The notes under the pieces were generated by a model, which ran no database searches, was not told where the DNA came from, and saw only the letters and a program-made list of their open reading frames with translations. Source: Aphis gossypii (lineage: Eukaryota > Arthropoda > Insecta > Hemiptera > Aphididae). From it: a DNA stretch of 64,000 bases. Location of the stretch: contig NC_065532.1 in the NCBI RefSeq assembly GCF_020184175.1, positions 14,198,001 through 14,262,000 of the forward strand. The letters are read 5' to 3'. This document shows positions 1 through 14,399 of the stretch, piece after piece. A program made the translations under genes and the position numbers. How positions within the stretch are numbered: position 1 is the stretch's first letter; each line of letters begins with the position of its first letter.

Positions 1-3000
1 TTTGCATACTTACACATATAGACTCGTGTGTGTGCTTATATCATGCCCGGCGTGTGTGTATATAGATACGCCGTCGATACGTTTTTAATGACAAGATTTT
101 CGTCTCGCGCATTACGCCGCTCTCGAGCCCTCGATACGCGGTATAATGCATTAGGTATATTATATACGTACACGACCGTAAATTTGTCGACGGCCATAAA
201 TTATGTACTGCGTATTCGCGACGGACTTATACACTACCGTGAATTTTAAAACCGCGGTCGCGTATGTACCTTATATCTCAAAAGCGTGATTGTGATAAAC
301 GCGTAGGTATATGCGCCCCGAACGAAATCGTATTTTATTCCTATACATATATTATATAATATTATTGTTACGACGACGATATTGTTATCATAGGCTTTGA
401 AAAAAACACTGCTAATCTTAATGGAAAAGTATAAAATTAATTTATTAACACGCCTTAGAATAGGCGTACTCTAGCAATAGGACATACTCGCTACACACAC
501 GAATACGTTTCACTAACGGATAGAAAAACAAACCGAACGCGCAACTCGTGGAGTCCGTCTGACGTTTAAAACGTGATATAATCGTCGAATGCGAACAGAA
601 GCCGCCGGAATTGAATACGAAATTCAAGAATTTCCAAACCGCTGCCGAGACTTAATTTAATTTGAAAAAATGACGTGAGCTCTAAAAATATTTTTCAACA
701 AATTTCGTAATATTTTTTCACTTTAGCCGACTAATACGGCTTAGAATATGTATACATAAATACTAGGAAAATTACTGTTGTTAGTGTATTTTAACTATTT
801 TAGCCAAAGTTCTAATTCTACAGAATATTTCGTGTTGTCGAGATTTAATCCGCGTTCATTAAATTTTCTCGAACGTTATTCTTTGGTTTTCTGAAAAATT
901 AAACATAAGTTTAAACGAGTTATCTAAACAACAAATTACTGAATTTCGTTTTAAACGGGCTTAAAAATGTATAAAACAATGTTACAAAGACAGTATTTTC
1001 GTAAACGTTTTAAACCGATATCAAAACAATGTAGTAGGTCAGTGAATTTCACTGAAGGTATCCACAGAATCCAAAAGAGGGCGAATAATCGTCGAAATTC
1101 TAAGATATATTTTCCGAGTAATAAGATTATAGTTATAACACGTTTACTAAAATTTTAAGAACAAAGTTTATGACGTTGTAGGGCTAAATCGAATTATCTA
1201 CAACCAAATAACTATAAAATATAATATTACTATATGTACTTGGGTTTGCGCCGTAGTAAATACAAACAGAAATTATTATATATTTTAAAACGCGATCGAT
1301 GGACGACTCCGTAGCATCGTTTAGTAATATGAATGATAGCGGAATTAATAATTAATGATAAGATATTAGATCGAATTATCCGATCGGAAAGTTTTGAATT
1401 ATTCATCGAATGACTGTAGATTTATTTATGCTCCGAAATCTGAACACCTTTAGCGATCACTCGTCTAACAAAATTTATAAACTCCTTTGTTGGTTCACGT
1501 TTTTTTTTTTTTTTCATTTATTTCACATCCAAAGCGTTCGGTATAATGATATGCGTAGGCAATAGCTGTATACTCGTACCATCGATACGAACTGATTTTT
1601 CCTTATAAATATTAATATACGTTCCTCTTCAAAATGACGTATTATATTAGTTTATACGAATATTGTAACACCATCATAATTATTGTTAACACTCTTGTCG
1701 GTGTACTTTTTCACACTTTTTTTTCTTATGATTTGACACTATTTATACTACCTAGTTAGAATACGAATAAGAGTATATTTTTATATTCTGAAAAGTTTAC
1801 CGATCTAGTCGATTTAACCTAACCTTTGTTTTAAAAATATAAGGTTTATAACTATTAAAATAATTTTGTGCGTTTTACGTTTTTTAAAATATTTTTTAAT
1901 CGAAGTTTGAATATGTTTTGAATCGGATAAGTAGACAATTTTTCATGAATACCTCTTGAGATAAGACGGATTTATGTCATTATTTTAATTTTAGTAATAT
2001 TTGATATCACTAAATCTGTCGTGGATGAGCACTATTTTACAATTAGCTGTTGTACGTTTTAAAGAACCTATCAAGACCGTTTGTTTTATTTTTTTCAGTC
2101 GTACACAAAATACATTTTTTTTTTAAATTTGATAACATTACATAAAAATTAAAATTAATTAAACGTAAGAGGAGATCCAGTTATTAAAAAATGGTAGGTA
2201 TATCATCACCGATAAAAACCAAACGCAATCGTGTTCTATTTTATTTTTAAATTGTTTTCTTTTACTAATAATTTTACCTGTCCTTACATTTACTACCCTT
2301 CCACGTGACGATATTTCAAATTTTTTCTTACAAGAGTACACATGGTTATACTATGTGCAATATAACAATGTATGTATAACAATATATTCATTTTTATTTG
2401 TATATATGTATGTATAAATAACACATACGAAACTTTAGTGTTGAAAGTATATATAATATTATTACATCGAGTTTATACGACTCCATTTATTTGAAAACTA
2501 TAATTAATGAGCGGCAGAATGGTATAATATATAAAAATTATACCCTTCGTTTACATTTTCATAACAAATAATTTATTATTATTATACTACTATATACGCG
2601 CATTTTTTTCTATTCGTAATAAATTATTATTTAATACAATTTAAAAGTTTACGTAATACGAAAAGTGCAAAACAATTTTTTCCTTATGGACTTCAAAGTA
2701 GGTATAACTATAACTATACAGCCGGTCCTATTAAAATATTAGGTTTAACTTTTAGGTTATAATAATATATTATATTATAATATTATTATATAGTACATTT
2801 GAGTATCTCACGTCTTACGCGTATACACGAAATATTATTAAATTATGTTTTCGGTTATTACTGCGCAAGTCCAATATTAATAAATTTTGTAATTTAGTTA
2901 CGTGCCTACTATTCGTCCCTTCAAGTCGTAGATTCGAGATTATTGTTCAAGTAAATTTTGGTTGAAAATAGTTTGTTTATTTAATCAACATTGATTGGTT

Positions 3001-4809
3001 TTAAGTTTACAAAAATGTAACGCTTGAATGTGCCTTGGATTCAACTGCTCTGATACATCTGAATATACTGTGCTGATGGCTTCCTCGTACGTTACCATTT
3101 CCGTCATATTTTATATTTGAAGTCCACAATTCAAACACAGTCTAATTGTGCGTCCATCGAAAGTCGTTGTTCCTGGCTAGCACGAATATTCATATTTAAA
3201 TATATTTTATATATATTTCAATATATAAAGTTGATACTTACTATTTTTATACATGTATATTGTGTAACAATCTCAAAATGTCGAAGTCAGTTTCCACTAC
3301 TTTTTATATTTCATATTATTTGTGATACAATATTTGGCAAGACCTCGGGTGTCTATTTTTTATAAAATATATCTTACGAAATCGTAAAATAAGTATTATT
3401 ATCACTGTTATTATTTGACAACTGTCTGCTCGCATAATAATGATATATATCCATTTAATTCCTATGTTTAATTAAACTTTAAGATCGAATTATAGAATAT
3501 AATGACATATAACACACATAACATGCATTTCCAATAAAGTGAGTTTAATGCACTACAGCCAGTATTACGGAGTTATATTTCAATGCTGTAGGTAGTCAAA
3601 AGGTTAGAATATACTATATCGGACTTATTATGTTACACCTATAGGTTTTTGCGGCGTAAAATCGATGCAATACGTTTTCTAAAGAATTATAATGATACTT
3701 AGACTCGTGTTAATCAAGTATTATAAAATAAACAGTTTTTTCTTCCTCGTTTTCGACTATAAATAATATAAAATTGTCTTTTGGACTGGGTAGGATCATT
3801 GGGAAAATAGTTTTTTTTTCTTTTATATATAATATCTATACGACTGTAATATTATGTTTAATACCATGGTTGAGTACGAGCTGTAGGTAGTCATTCTTAT
3901 TTTATAATACCTACTATATTATAATGTACGACTGCACGTGCCATGGTTGTTGGAAATTCATTTATTATTTCTTGGTTTTTATTGGTGATATTTATCATTT
4001 TTCAGTCGTAAAATATTAGGTAGGACACATTACGTCATATTATAAGAAGATAGAAGAGACAGTAAAAAATAAATATGATATATACTTAAATAATATTGTT
4101 TGATTATCCCCAATCCCTTACCACGACGTTTAATTAATTCTTTTTTATATGCAAATATTAAAATATAAAAATCTATAGCAATTATTAACAGTAAATAAAA
4201 TAAAAGCTTAAAAATATAACTTAAAATACGCTTAAATAACCTTTGACAAAAGAAAGCCGTCAATTCTATTTGTACCGTGGTTTTAAAATAGCCTCTTTCC
4301 CCTTATAAAAAGTAAAAAAAAAAAAAACACTAGTGAAAACCGATAATACCTTTGAAATCATCCACTAACCATCATATAGTCAAAAGGATTGAAACTTATA
4401 AAATAAATAATGAATAGATGTTGTAAGACACGTGTGCGTGTTATATAAAATATAATTGAATAGTATATAAATATTCAATATTATAATATACTCACGGAAA
4501 CTAATATTAATTTTAATATTTATAAAAATAAATGTCGTTTAGACACGTTGACATTTTCATAAACGTACTGGTGTGTTAAAAAGTGCGATTTCAATTTTTT
4601 TTAAAGGTTTTTAAGATATCAAATATAGTATTCGAAAACAAGGTCTTTAAAAAAACTTGAAATTTGGATTCCAAAATTCATAATTTGAATAATATCGCAC
4701 CGGTGTACGAATTAAACGTCGGGATGAGCGAGCTCGTTGAATACAATATTATCATTTACATACATATACTATTAATATACTTATGCGAGTGACGTGATGT
4801 GTGTTTCAG
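1..4809 (+). other. Upstream intron, 3' part
   Basis: No exon of the Ig gene or any other gene is recognisable here. The sequence is AT-rich with T and A homopolymers (for example near 1500 and 4316) and many short chance ORFs without domain character. It ends in the acceptor GTGTTTCAG at 4801-4809. Because the first exon seen starts in the middle of a codon, this must be intronic sequence joining to an exon before base 1. Confidence 0.6.
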
Positions 4810-4940
4810 TCGCTCCGATCGTTTCGCTCCGGCTCGGAAACTCGATCGACCCGAACGGCATCAAAGAGGGAGACGACGTGTACTTCGATTGTCACGTGAA
4901 AGCCAACCCGCCATCGACGAAGCTCACTTGGTATCACAAT
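4810..4940 (+). CDS. Sidestep-like protein, exon a: first half of an Ig domain
   Basis: The exon starts after the acceptor TTTCAG and ends at the strong donor GTAAGT (4941). Its first two bases complete a codon split with an upstream exon, and 43 full codons follow (residues 1-43 of the in-window protein). It opens APIVSLRLG, then has KEGDDVYFDCHVKANPP with the first Ig cysteine, and ends LTWYHN with the core Ig tryptophan. EGDDVYF-C-ANPP and W-HN are characteristic of Sidestep-family Ig domains. The matching second cysteine lies in the next exon, so the phase-0 intron splits the Ig fold just after the C strand. The open frame runs past the donor into the intron as far as 5129, but that stretch has no Ig character. 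The exon is much richer in G+C than its surroundings. Confidence 0.93.
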
Positions 4941-5216
4941 GTAAGTACACATATACCTTATTTATACGTCAATTTGTACGCCCACGCGCTTGCGTGTGTA
5001 TATTATATTGTGTGCCTTGCTTACTTACCGATGCATAATATAAGTTGTACATACTTTACACACTATACGTCGGATGGAGTATCGCAGGTATTGTTAACCG
5101 TGTATCGGGAAGTCTGTGCACCGGTGTGACGAGGAGAACGGTATAAAAATATTGGGGTGCAGATAGTTTGGAAATAAATCTCCGATTCGACGGCGTGAGA
5201 GCAAAAATGGGAAACC

Positions 5217-5247
<31 letters not shown>

Positions 5248-5249
5248 TA
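5217..5249. repeat. (AT)n microsatellite
   Basis: An alternating AT tract with one C interruption, followed at 5286-5302 by a run of 17 A. Simple-sequence DNA in the intron, with no sign of function. Confidence 0.95.
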
Positions 5250-8061
5250 GAATACAGGCTCTACACGACTTTCTATTTATCAAATAAAAAAAAAAAAAAA
5301 AAGAAACAGATCGTCTGTAATTTTGTAGAGTAGATTCGCGTACATAATATACATATATACGTATATATATATTTGCGTATTTGTTCGAACTTGCAGCTTA
5401 AACACCACGCGTGTTGCTTTATACCTATACTGCAGCCTCTTGGGAAAGCTGCAAATGCCCGACACAAATTTGCAAATGTAAAGAAACCTTTTTTTGACGG
5501 TCTCAATCCTACTCATTTTTTACGTTCTAATTTATTATGACACGAAAAAACAGTCTCTTCTTTTTTTCTTTTATAATATCTTAAATAATTACAATTTTCT
5601 ACATTTTTTTTTTTTTTTTTGTTTTTTTTTTCGAGTATATCCTCCTTAAACTCCTAAAATGTAATTAACTACAACGATTTGCATACGTTTACAGTGCTAT
5701 CTGTTTTTTTCATCAAATTAAACCAAATTAATATAATGTTGTTATATAAAGCGCCGTCCCGCGAAATACTTTCAGATGTTTTTACACAAAATATAATAAT
5801 TACAACAACAGACCTTCTCATTAAATTAACACACAGTTTACGCTTTTCGGATTAAATCATATCGTTAGCAGCACGATACTGATGTCTGCACGAACAAGTA
5901 CAGTTAAATATATATAACTTAATTTAACATATCATCTTAAACAGTATGATAAACATTATGATATCATAAGTTTAAAAAATATATATATATTTAAATACAC
6001 ACTATGTATTTAAGGTATTATATTTAATTTCATATTAATTTACCATATTATTTCACTTAAATGTATTTATAATTATATAATAATATGTAAGTATAAGTAT
6101 CTACGTAAGTGTTTTTGCATTGTTTTCCGTATAAAACATCTAAAAAAAGTTTTTTTTCAAAAGTTTTCTAAAAATCGTTTACAAATCTGGGATAAAAATA
6201 CTGTGATTAGTGTGAACTTATAACGATTTGCGGTATGTAAAACATAAAGATTTTTAATTTAACCGGGCCGATTAAAATAAAATAAAAAAAAAAACCACTC
6301 GATTTAAAATATATAATATTATAGTTGCAAATATTATTTAGTTATTATACGTCATGTACTATATAGTGTTTAATGTTATCGGATATGTACACGATAAAAA
6401 ATAACACTCCTGTCAAAAAATGTTTTGTAGTATCATGAACATATAGCAATTATGTAGCAGGTATAGGTACTCATAAAGATGAAAAATACACATTGAGTAT
6501 AAAAAAAAAACCGACACATTTGACGTATTTTGAACTTTTCCTTCGCGACTCTTCAAAACTCAATCGATCATGCAATTCGAAAATGCAAAGAAACAATAAT
6601 AACTTAATATTTTTTCGAGGTACATATAATATACAATATATATAATAGATTATAGGATGTATATATTATTATAATGTATGTGTAAATAAATATGTTTTTT
6701 TCTGCAGAATTTATAGGAATTGTGTGACTTGTGTTAAGTTTTCAAATTTTAATATCATCTAATGGTATACTACGCTATTCAATATAATCATGAATTATTT
6801 TTATATTATTTAATCTTTCCGAGAGAATTCGATGTCAGCTGGGTTTACGCAAACGCTGCTGCGTTTTCCATACGATGAAAACAAAAAATATACAAAAACG
6901 TCAAACTATAATAAATATCGCAATAAGAATTAACACAGAAGTTTATGAGCCAACAATACCAAATTATTCAGAAAATTAATACCGTCCGAATTGTATTGTG
7001 AGAGGAAAAAATAGCAATTAGCTCCTGGAAATCAAAAGCAAAACTTTTTTTCCAAATGGATGAGTAAAGGGTGGAACTTTAATGATTTCACAAAAAATAA
7101 AGTAATAATAATAATGATAATAAAAATCTCTAGACACTTTTAAATTGAAAAAAATTACTCAAGAACAAAAAAATAGTTTTAAAATAAATATTATTTTGAC
7201 AGCAAATAATTAAAAAAAAAAAAAAAAAACTCAACATTATTATTATAATAAATTAGGTTTAAAAGATGGATAAAAACTCTTAAAGTTCTCACTCTCCCGT
7301 TATTCACATGCCCATTATGAATGTTCCGACTTCATCGTTAAATTAAACTTTTTACACGCGGGCTAGGTTCTTTTAAGTAATTTTTTACACAATTTTTAAC
7401 AAAAAAACACCTAAAGCAGAATGTGCTCTTTAAATATTATTAGCCCTCGTAAAGATGGAGCGAAAAAGACCGAACCTTTTCACGGTGAAACATTTTCTTT
7501 GACATCCTAAAAGTGCGCAAATTCACGGGACGTTTTATCATTCTAGTCTGGAAAAAAAGTATTTCCCAACCTTTACACTTTTAATACTCTTAAGTTTAGT
7601 CTTCATTCACATGCTGTATTTTAAATTCATTGGTTAGTCGACCATTCATCAATATATATTATATAACATGATATATATACATTTGCCAGGTACATTTGTA
7701 CCTACTTACTTAATTACACACTGTGTACATCAAAAAGTATCTGTAATAAATAATTAACATTTATATTGGACACTATATATTATTATTCTTAACATATTAT
7801 TATAAAGTAATTTATATTTTTTTGATGACTTATAGGTGGTATTTATATTGTTATATTATATAAGTATAATCTAAGTTAATCGAACTTACTCCAATATTTT
7901 AATCATTATGTGGTTATTTAACTCGTAAATTTAGTAAAACGAATTTTGATAAAATAGATTTGACTAAAAAATATTTAATACACCTGAAATATCACCGTAA
8001 TATTATATAATAACTAAAATGTTATATAAACGTGCAATTTAAAAGAAAAAAATTGGCAAAT

Positions 8062-8069
8062 AAAAAAAA
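8062..8069 (-). terminator. Pol III terminator of tRNA-Val
   Basis: Eight consecutive T on the minus strand directly after the tRNA discriminator base. A run of four or more T terminates RNA polymerase III. Confidence 0.9.
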
Positions 8070-8142
8070 TGTTTCCGCCCGGGATCGAACCGGGGACCTT
8101 GTGCGTGTGAAGCACACGTGATAACCACTACACTACGGAAAC
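8070..8142 (-). tRNA. tRNA-Val (anticodon CAC)
   Basis: On the minus strand the sequence begins GTTTCCGTAGTGTAGTGG and ends CGGGCGGAAAC plus discriminator A. The acceptor stem GTTTCCG/CGGAAAC pairs in all 7 positions. The anticodon stem TGTGC/GCACA pairs perfectly around the loop TTCACAC, giving anticodon CAC (valine). The T arm CCCGG-TTCGATC-CCGGG also pairs fully. A box TAGTGTAGTGG and B box GGTTCGATCC match the RNA polymerase III consensus. The gene is followed immediately by eight T on the transcribed strand, a pol III terminator. There is no intron and the 3' CCA is not encoded, as expected for a eukaryotic nuclear tRNA. It lies antisense inside intron 1 of the Ig gene. All stems are intact, so it looks functional. 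Confidence 0.97.
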
Positions 8143-11100
8143 CAGATACGTTCGTAGCGAAATTGCAAGGTATATAAAAACGGGTTATTATATTATAGGT
8201 AAAATGATTAAAAAAATTTAACAATTAGATACAAACGATATGGTTTTCGTGTTTAATGACTGAAGTTCTGCAATTTTATTTTTATTTTTTTTTTTTAGAT
8301 AAAATTATATTCGTCATAATTATTGCTTCTGTCTTTTTCTCAAACTCGATTTCGACAATAAAATAATTATAGACACTGTGGTGATCTTATAGGCACTTGT
8401 ACAACTTGTACAATTACCCGTATTATTATACCGCAAAGTATCAGCTATCAGTCTCCACAGTAGTATTTATTTGGGAAGGTGTACTTAATAAATTGTGGAC
8501 ACAAAGCGATATCCGTAGGAAATTATGATATCAATGTTATAATATCTACGAAATTGTGTATGACAAGGGTATAGCTATCTAAAGGCTTAAGAAATAATAA
8601 CCCCACCCCAATTAACGCGATTCCCACGACGAGTATTCTATACTTATATCCTAATACGATTTAGGACAAAATATCGGTAGGTAGTTAAGAGCTGACGGTG
8701 ATTGACATTTTCGTCTGTCGGTGAGGAATTAAAAGTTTATCTTTTTGATCGATATTATTAAATCTTATGAAAATAGTAAAAAAACAAGTCATATATTATA
8801 ATATACCGATAGCCTGGGTAGGTAATAGGTATATGTAGTTTTTATTTTAATTATAATAGTGTTGTTACGATATTGAATAGAAAATTAAATTACCGACCAT
8901 CTATACATATCCCGTAAAACAATAATAAACATTAAAATGATATGTCATATTATAAAATCATGTTATGCATGATTTTAGTATAAATTAAGCACTAAAGTAG
9001 GTTAGATAAACGAATCTACAACGTTACACGTTCTATGCGAAAGTATATAGTAATACTTGATATAGGTGATAAGGTCATTTAACTGTTTATAAATTAAATT
9101 TAAATTATTTATGTCTTAATATTGACATTTTAATCGGATTTGTCTCATTGTCGTGTGGTTAAAGCCTTTAACTAAAATATTAGTGTTCAACCTAAATTAA
9201 CCTAAATCACATACTTATAATATAATTATACTATTCTATTCGAAAAATAAAAATAACAAATTAAAGCGTGCACTTAAAAAATACGCCTTTATATTTACTG
9301 TGGACATTACAAGGGAAAAGCAAGACATTTATAATTTGGAGGGCGTTATAGGTACGCGCAAAATCATATTTGATCGTTATTACAATTTCAATAATTGAAT
9401 AATAAATATTCAATTTAAACTAATGTTATATTGTTTATTGCTATATTACAATAATAGAATAATTCATATTATAGTCACCCTTTTCACTAAAATAGATACG
9501 CATATTTCTTCATTTTTTTTGATGTGATTAAGCGTGTTATGCAGTTATTAGCTAAATCATTTATTTATATAGGTACTTACATAGTTATTTTTCTGTTGCA
9601 ATTTAGGCAGGTTATACATACATGAAAAATTAATATAAACCCTACTGGTGTACGACTCCAAATAAAAATATAGAATTTAAATCTATTTATTTTTGGACTA
9701 TTACGATTTTATTTTAACACAGTAATAGCTTATATTATGTCATAATATATTTGTTCACCTTTCAACCTCGATAATTAACTAGGTATAACTAAAAAAAAAA
9801 AAAAGAAATGAAAATGTAAGCTAAGCTTAAGTCAGTAAAAGTAGGTTCGTTCAAACGACATAGCTATACGTCTTACTTATTTTAAAAATAATGTTTTTTT
9901 TCCTGCATGACGTGAATTCATTGATACGACTTTGAGATTGAAAAATGCAATTTTAAGATGTTATAATATAAAAGAATTTAAACCATCTTGAGTATAATCT
10001 TTTATCTTAGCGGCCGGTTAATAAAGAAAATAAAATGAAAATGATATGTCCTTGCTAGTCTTTGACGACATATTTTTACAATACACAATTACACAATATT
10101 ATGATAACCACTGAATGAAAACAAAAGAATATTTTTTTAATATATAAATACTTCCTATAATACTACTATATAATGAACGATTAACTAGTGACATAAAAAT
10201 AAATACTCTACAGCGTTTTTCTCGGATTGTTGGTATGATATGATGGGTATCGTTTACTTTAAATTCAAATTAAATAAATATTTTAAGTTACATTAGTTAC
10301 CAATATGATCAATATGATGCGCTGCGACAAGTAATAAAAATAAATGATTCATAATAGATATATTTATAGGCTGTTTTAAATATTTAATGCAATTAAAAAA
10401 AAAAAAACCATGCTATATACTCGTAGTATATATTATGTTACATAATAGTGGGTTTATCGAGTGTACTTCTTCGAGTGGAGTAGGTCACTATGTTGATAAT
10501 ATTATGTTTGTATTCAACGATAAGGGTAATTATATATAAAAATGTTTAGACTATTATGAATTCGCAACTAAAAAAAAAAAAAAAAAGCCGGAAAAATTAA
10601 TAAAACGCTTGGAGCATATATTTTGTACTTGCGTGTGTGCGCAGTGTAATGGAAAAAAAAATATTATTTTATTTCGACAAGTGCGACTAACTTCACAACC
10701 GATTCGCATGTAGCATTACCATTTTTGTATCTTACACTAGCATTATTGTCATGTCTGAATCGTGATAGGTAAGTTATATAAGTTATACAATACACATAAA
10801 CCAAAAATTCTATACACGTTCCATTATTCCAGCGGGGATAATAGAACGTGAGCACTTGTGTGTCGACGGGGGTGGAACGGTGTAACGTGTTGTGTACTAT
10901 TAAATTTTGGATAACGCCAATTTTGCTGCTGTTGTTGTTTTTCTTCTTCGCTCGTACCGACTCGTTCTCTTTTGTCAGATTATTATTGTTTTTCGAAGAA
11001 AATGAAGTGGGCCGAAGAAGACACCGTGTCGTATACGCGAGTATAGAGGCGATGGCGGTGTCGAACGCAGAGGCGTACGCTTTTCGGGGGATTTTATAAC

Positions 11101-12826
11101 GCGGCGGCTACGCCAAATTCAATAACTTTTGCGTGGACTTTACCTATATTTATGTCTGTTTACGGATAAAGCTCAAAATATATAGGGTTGTTTATGAAGC
11201 ATGAAAGCGTTGATGTTTTTTTATAGATGCGTTCGTTAAAAAATAAAATTATTGTTTTAGGAATTTTCAAATATTCTGAAATCTGTATGTGTTGATAAAA
11301 CCATAGTCGTTAATTTTTCAAGAATCATTCTGTGGTATTGCATAATGTATTTAATATTAGAACTACTATAATATATATGTTCGCAAATAACTGGTAGATG
11401 AACTTTTAAAAATTCCTATACATTTGAATGAGTAATATTAAAGTAAAGTAGGTTAGTATAATAAACTACTAAGAATAAATTACTCTTACTGATGTTATAC
11501 AAAATATAAAATGTTTTCTATTATGTTAAACTCAGTCAAGTACCTAAGTTATTAAAATTACTTAGAATAATTTTATTCAATTAAATTTTAATAATATTAA
11601 TGAATTCAAAATATGGCATTGTGTAAAAATGAATGTTGGTTTAGCTTTAATTTTGTTTTTAATTATAATGTACGATAAGGAAAATCTGAGTAGATATTTG
11701 AAATAATAGTCCAAGTAGGTATACTTAAGAATTTCAAAAACCTTAAATTATAAAAATGCAGTATTAAAGTTAAACGTGTTGGTGATTTATCTTATAAATA
11801 GATATACTACCGTTTATAAACAGAAAGTCCTAATAAATAAAAATATAGAATTAATATAAGTTAAACGTATGAACAAAATTAATACATATTGGCGAATTAG
11901 AGTTTTTTCCAAAAATAAATAATCAAATTTAATCATTTTTATTTTCTGTATAAATAAATACAATTTTTGCTTTACGCAAGGTGTACTATATAATATGTAA
12001 TTAAAAAATATTAATTAGAAAAAAGAGTTTTCATCATTTCCCAAGTCATTCTGTTACACTATGTATGTATTTATTAGTAAAAAGGGAGAGATCTAACTTA
12101 GTGATTTTATAAATCTGTTTACATTTTCAGATGAGCGGTTTTTATTCTCAATGGCACTTCAAAGCATGTGTATATAGATATGTAAAGAAAGTGTAAAAAT
12201 GATAAATAAAAAATACGCACGGCCACCGCCGACTTCTTTTATAATGTATATTATCGCAAACCCTCCATTTAATCCCGTATCGTTTTATCTGTTCACGCGA
12301 TATTTTTTTCTTTATTAAAAATTTAAATTTAATATAATATTAAGGTGTTATTTCCATTAAAAATAAATTAACTGTCCTCTATGTTTAAAGGGGCGTCCTC
12401 GAAACTGAATATTTTATTAATATTTATTAGGTATTGATGAAGTAACGGTGAAATATTCAATGTACTTGAACGCGTATACATATAGACACGACTCGCCTTT
12501 GTGGTAAAATATAAACTCGGCACTTGCATCACTTGTGCAAAATCCGATGTCAATCTATGCTGTACGCACAATGCACATTATATAATAATAATATATAATT
12601 AACGTTTTAAATTTTAAATAAATTCGCGTTTCTCGACGTGTTATATTTATTATGAATTGATTTAACTATAGTTAGTTTTGTATAGCGATTCGCGCTAATA
12701 GTACTCACCGTCTGCGCATACGATACAAGCATCTGTGATACATTCGGATGTTGATAATTTGATTTGTAAAACGTATGCAATATATATTATTCATGCAATT
12801 TTTTTAATAAATATATTTGATTTCAG

Positions 12827-12986
12827 GGGGTCACGTTGAACCTTAACTCGTCTGCCAGAACAATGAAAAGCGACAACAACTTGGTTTTGCAGAGAGTGAC
12901 CAGAAACGTTGCCGGCAGATACGCTTGTCGAGCGACCAATTCCGAAGGGGAATCGTTCAGCAACGAACTCAGTCTACGCATAAAAT
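12827..12986 (+). CDS. Sidestep-like protein, exon b: second half of the Ig domain
   Basis: The exon follows the acceptor GATTTCAG. It reads in phase 0 with 53 codons (residues 44-96) and leaves one base (T) to complete a Tyr codon with the next exon. It starts GVTLNLNSSARTM, so the junction reads WYHN-G, the usual family motif. It then has NLVLQRVTRNVAGRYACRA with the second Ig cysteine in the classic xGxYxC setting, and ends NELSLRIK. NSS is a possible N-glycosylation site. The donor is GTAATG, weaker than consensus, but it is the only one that keeps frame and homology. It pairs with the first half of the fold 7.9 kb upstream. Confidence 0.93.
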
Positions 12987-13436
12987 GTAATGTATACATA
13001 ACAATTTAACTATACACATAAATAAATGTAAATAACATGCGCGTATAGAATTTATAGGCTTAGACACTACTGAACTAGTTGACAACAAAAGTAGTAGGTT
13101 AGGTTAGGTTCTTTAACTCGTTTACAGGGTGGATTACATTCCAAAAACTTTGGTTTAGCAAAAACCGTCTTACGAAAATCGAAATGTGCCATGTTAATAA
13201 ACATATTTTATCGAACTTAAATAAATAAATAAATAAGAGGCTTTTATATAATCTCTAAATACAAATCGTTTGTTATTATCGAAGTATTAGATTTAATTGG
13301 AGAGATTAAAAATAAATACAATAACTACTAAAATGATTTTGACGAACATTTCAGCGATTGTTTTAGAGATATTATTATTAGGAAAGTTTTGAAAGTACTC
13401 TAAATCATGTTTCAAAAACGTACCAAATGCTGTGTC

Positions 13437-13520
13437 CAATCCGCTACAGGCGGATTGCTCATCTCGGTTAAATTAGTTTACAAAGTAAGGTACACCAACG
13501 CTGATTTTCTCGTGTACCTT
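13437..13520. repeat. Pair of adjacent perfect hairpins
   Basis: CAATCCGC (13437-13444) and GCGGATTG (13450-13457) form an 8-bp stem with loop TACAG. Thirty bases on, AAGGTACAC (13487-13495) and GTGTACCTT (13512-13520) form a perfect 9-bp stem with a 16-base loop. The stems are too short for a typical miRNA precursor. They may be remnants of a small transposon or chance. Confidence 0.5.
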
Positions 13521-14399
13521 GGGTACACTTAAACCGATACACACCAATATTATATATATTATATGTATTATATTTTAAACTCATGACATTTCTAAAAGGT
13601 TAGGTATTATTGCTATACCAAATAGATAATATTATTTTTCTGAAACTCTCGGAAATTCGAATAATTTGAAAAGTATCTGTCCAAACGCAATCGTGACATT
13701 TTAAAATTAATTTAATTTTTATCTTTGTACCACAAAGCACATATTGTTTGACCATATTGTTAACTGCCATTTCAAAAGACAATTTTTTTCATTGTTTAGC
13801 ATACAAATAATTAACGTGTTATTTGTCTCGAGATAACATATATTTTTTTTTATTGTAGAGCAATTATAATTATTTTATTTTCTCTTATCAATCAACACCT
13901 AGAAATTTAACTTACACCAGCTAGACGTTTTACAAAATAATCTCAATACAATACAATTTCGTATCTGTATCGTATCCTTATTCAATATAACGGAACACGT
14001 ATTCGTAAAACTCGAAATCGAAATTTTGAAATAAGTTTGAAGAATAATAATAGTTTACTGATCAATTACTATAATAGTATTTAACAAATATACATATACG
14101 ACTACTTAAAAATTAAATATTTCAAAGGATTGATTTCATATCGATTGTTTTGAAAATATTTAAAAACTCTGTCACGTGACAGTCAGAAAGTGTATACTCT
14201 TTCAAGCCGTATATCGAAAACCGAACGGAACCTACCGTTTCCGATAGCAGAAATTGCACTGCAGCTAACAATTATTATTGTGTGGTCAATCTGCGGACGT
14301 GGCCCTAAAATAAACCCACCGGAACTGTATACGGCCGGAGAACGAATCTTTATCACGCGGAAACGCCGCCAGCTGAAAACAAATTATTTTTTAATTCGT

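Larger units (their letters stand above)
4941..12826 (+). other. Intron 1 of the Sidestep-like gene (7.9 kb)
   Basis: GT-AG intron, phase 0. It contains an AT dinucleotide microsatellite at 5217-5249, A and T homopolymers around 5286, 5607 and 7212, and the antisense tRNA-Val gene at 8070-8142. A slightly GC-richer patch at about 10840-11110 has an open frame without recognisable domains. Nothing else coding is seen. Confidence 0.85.

Noticed and set aside
4941..5129. Continuation of exon a past its donor to a stop at 5129
   Set aside because: GTAAGT is a strong donor, Ig homology stops exactly there, and the missing half of the Ig fold is at 12827.
13098..13112. TTAGG-like repeats (GGTTAGGTTAGGTT), also at about 41739
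   Set aside because: TTAGG is the insect telomere unit, but two to three copies are expected often by chance and are common in insect genomes. Not an interstitial telomere array.
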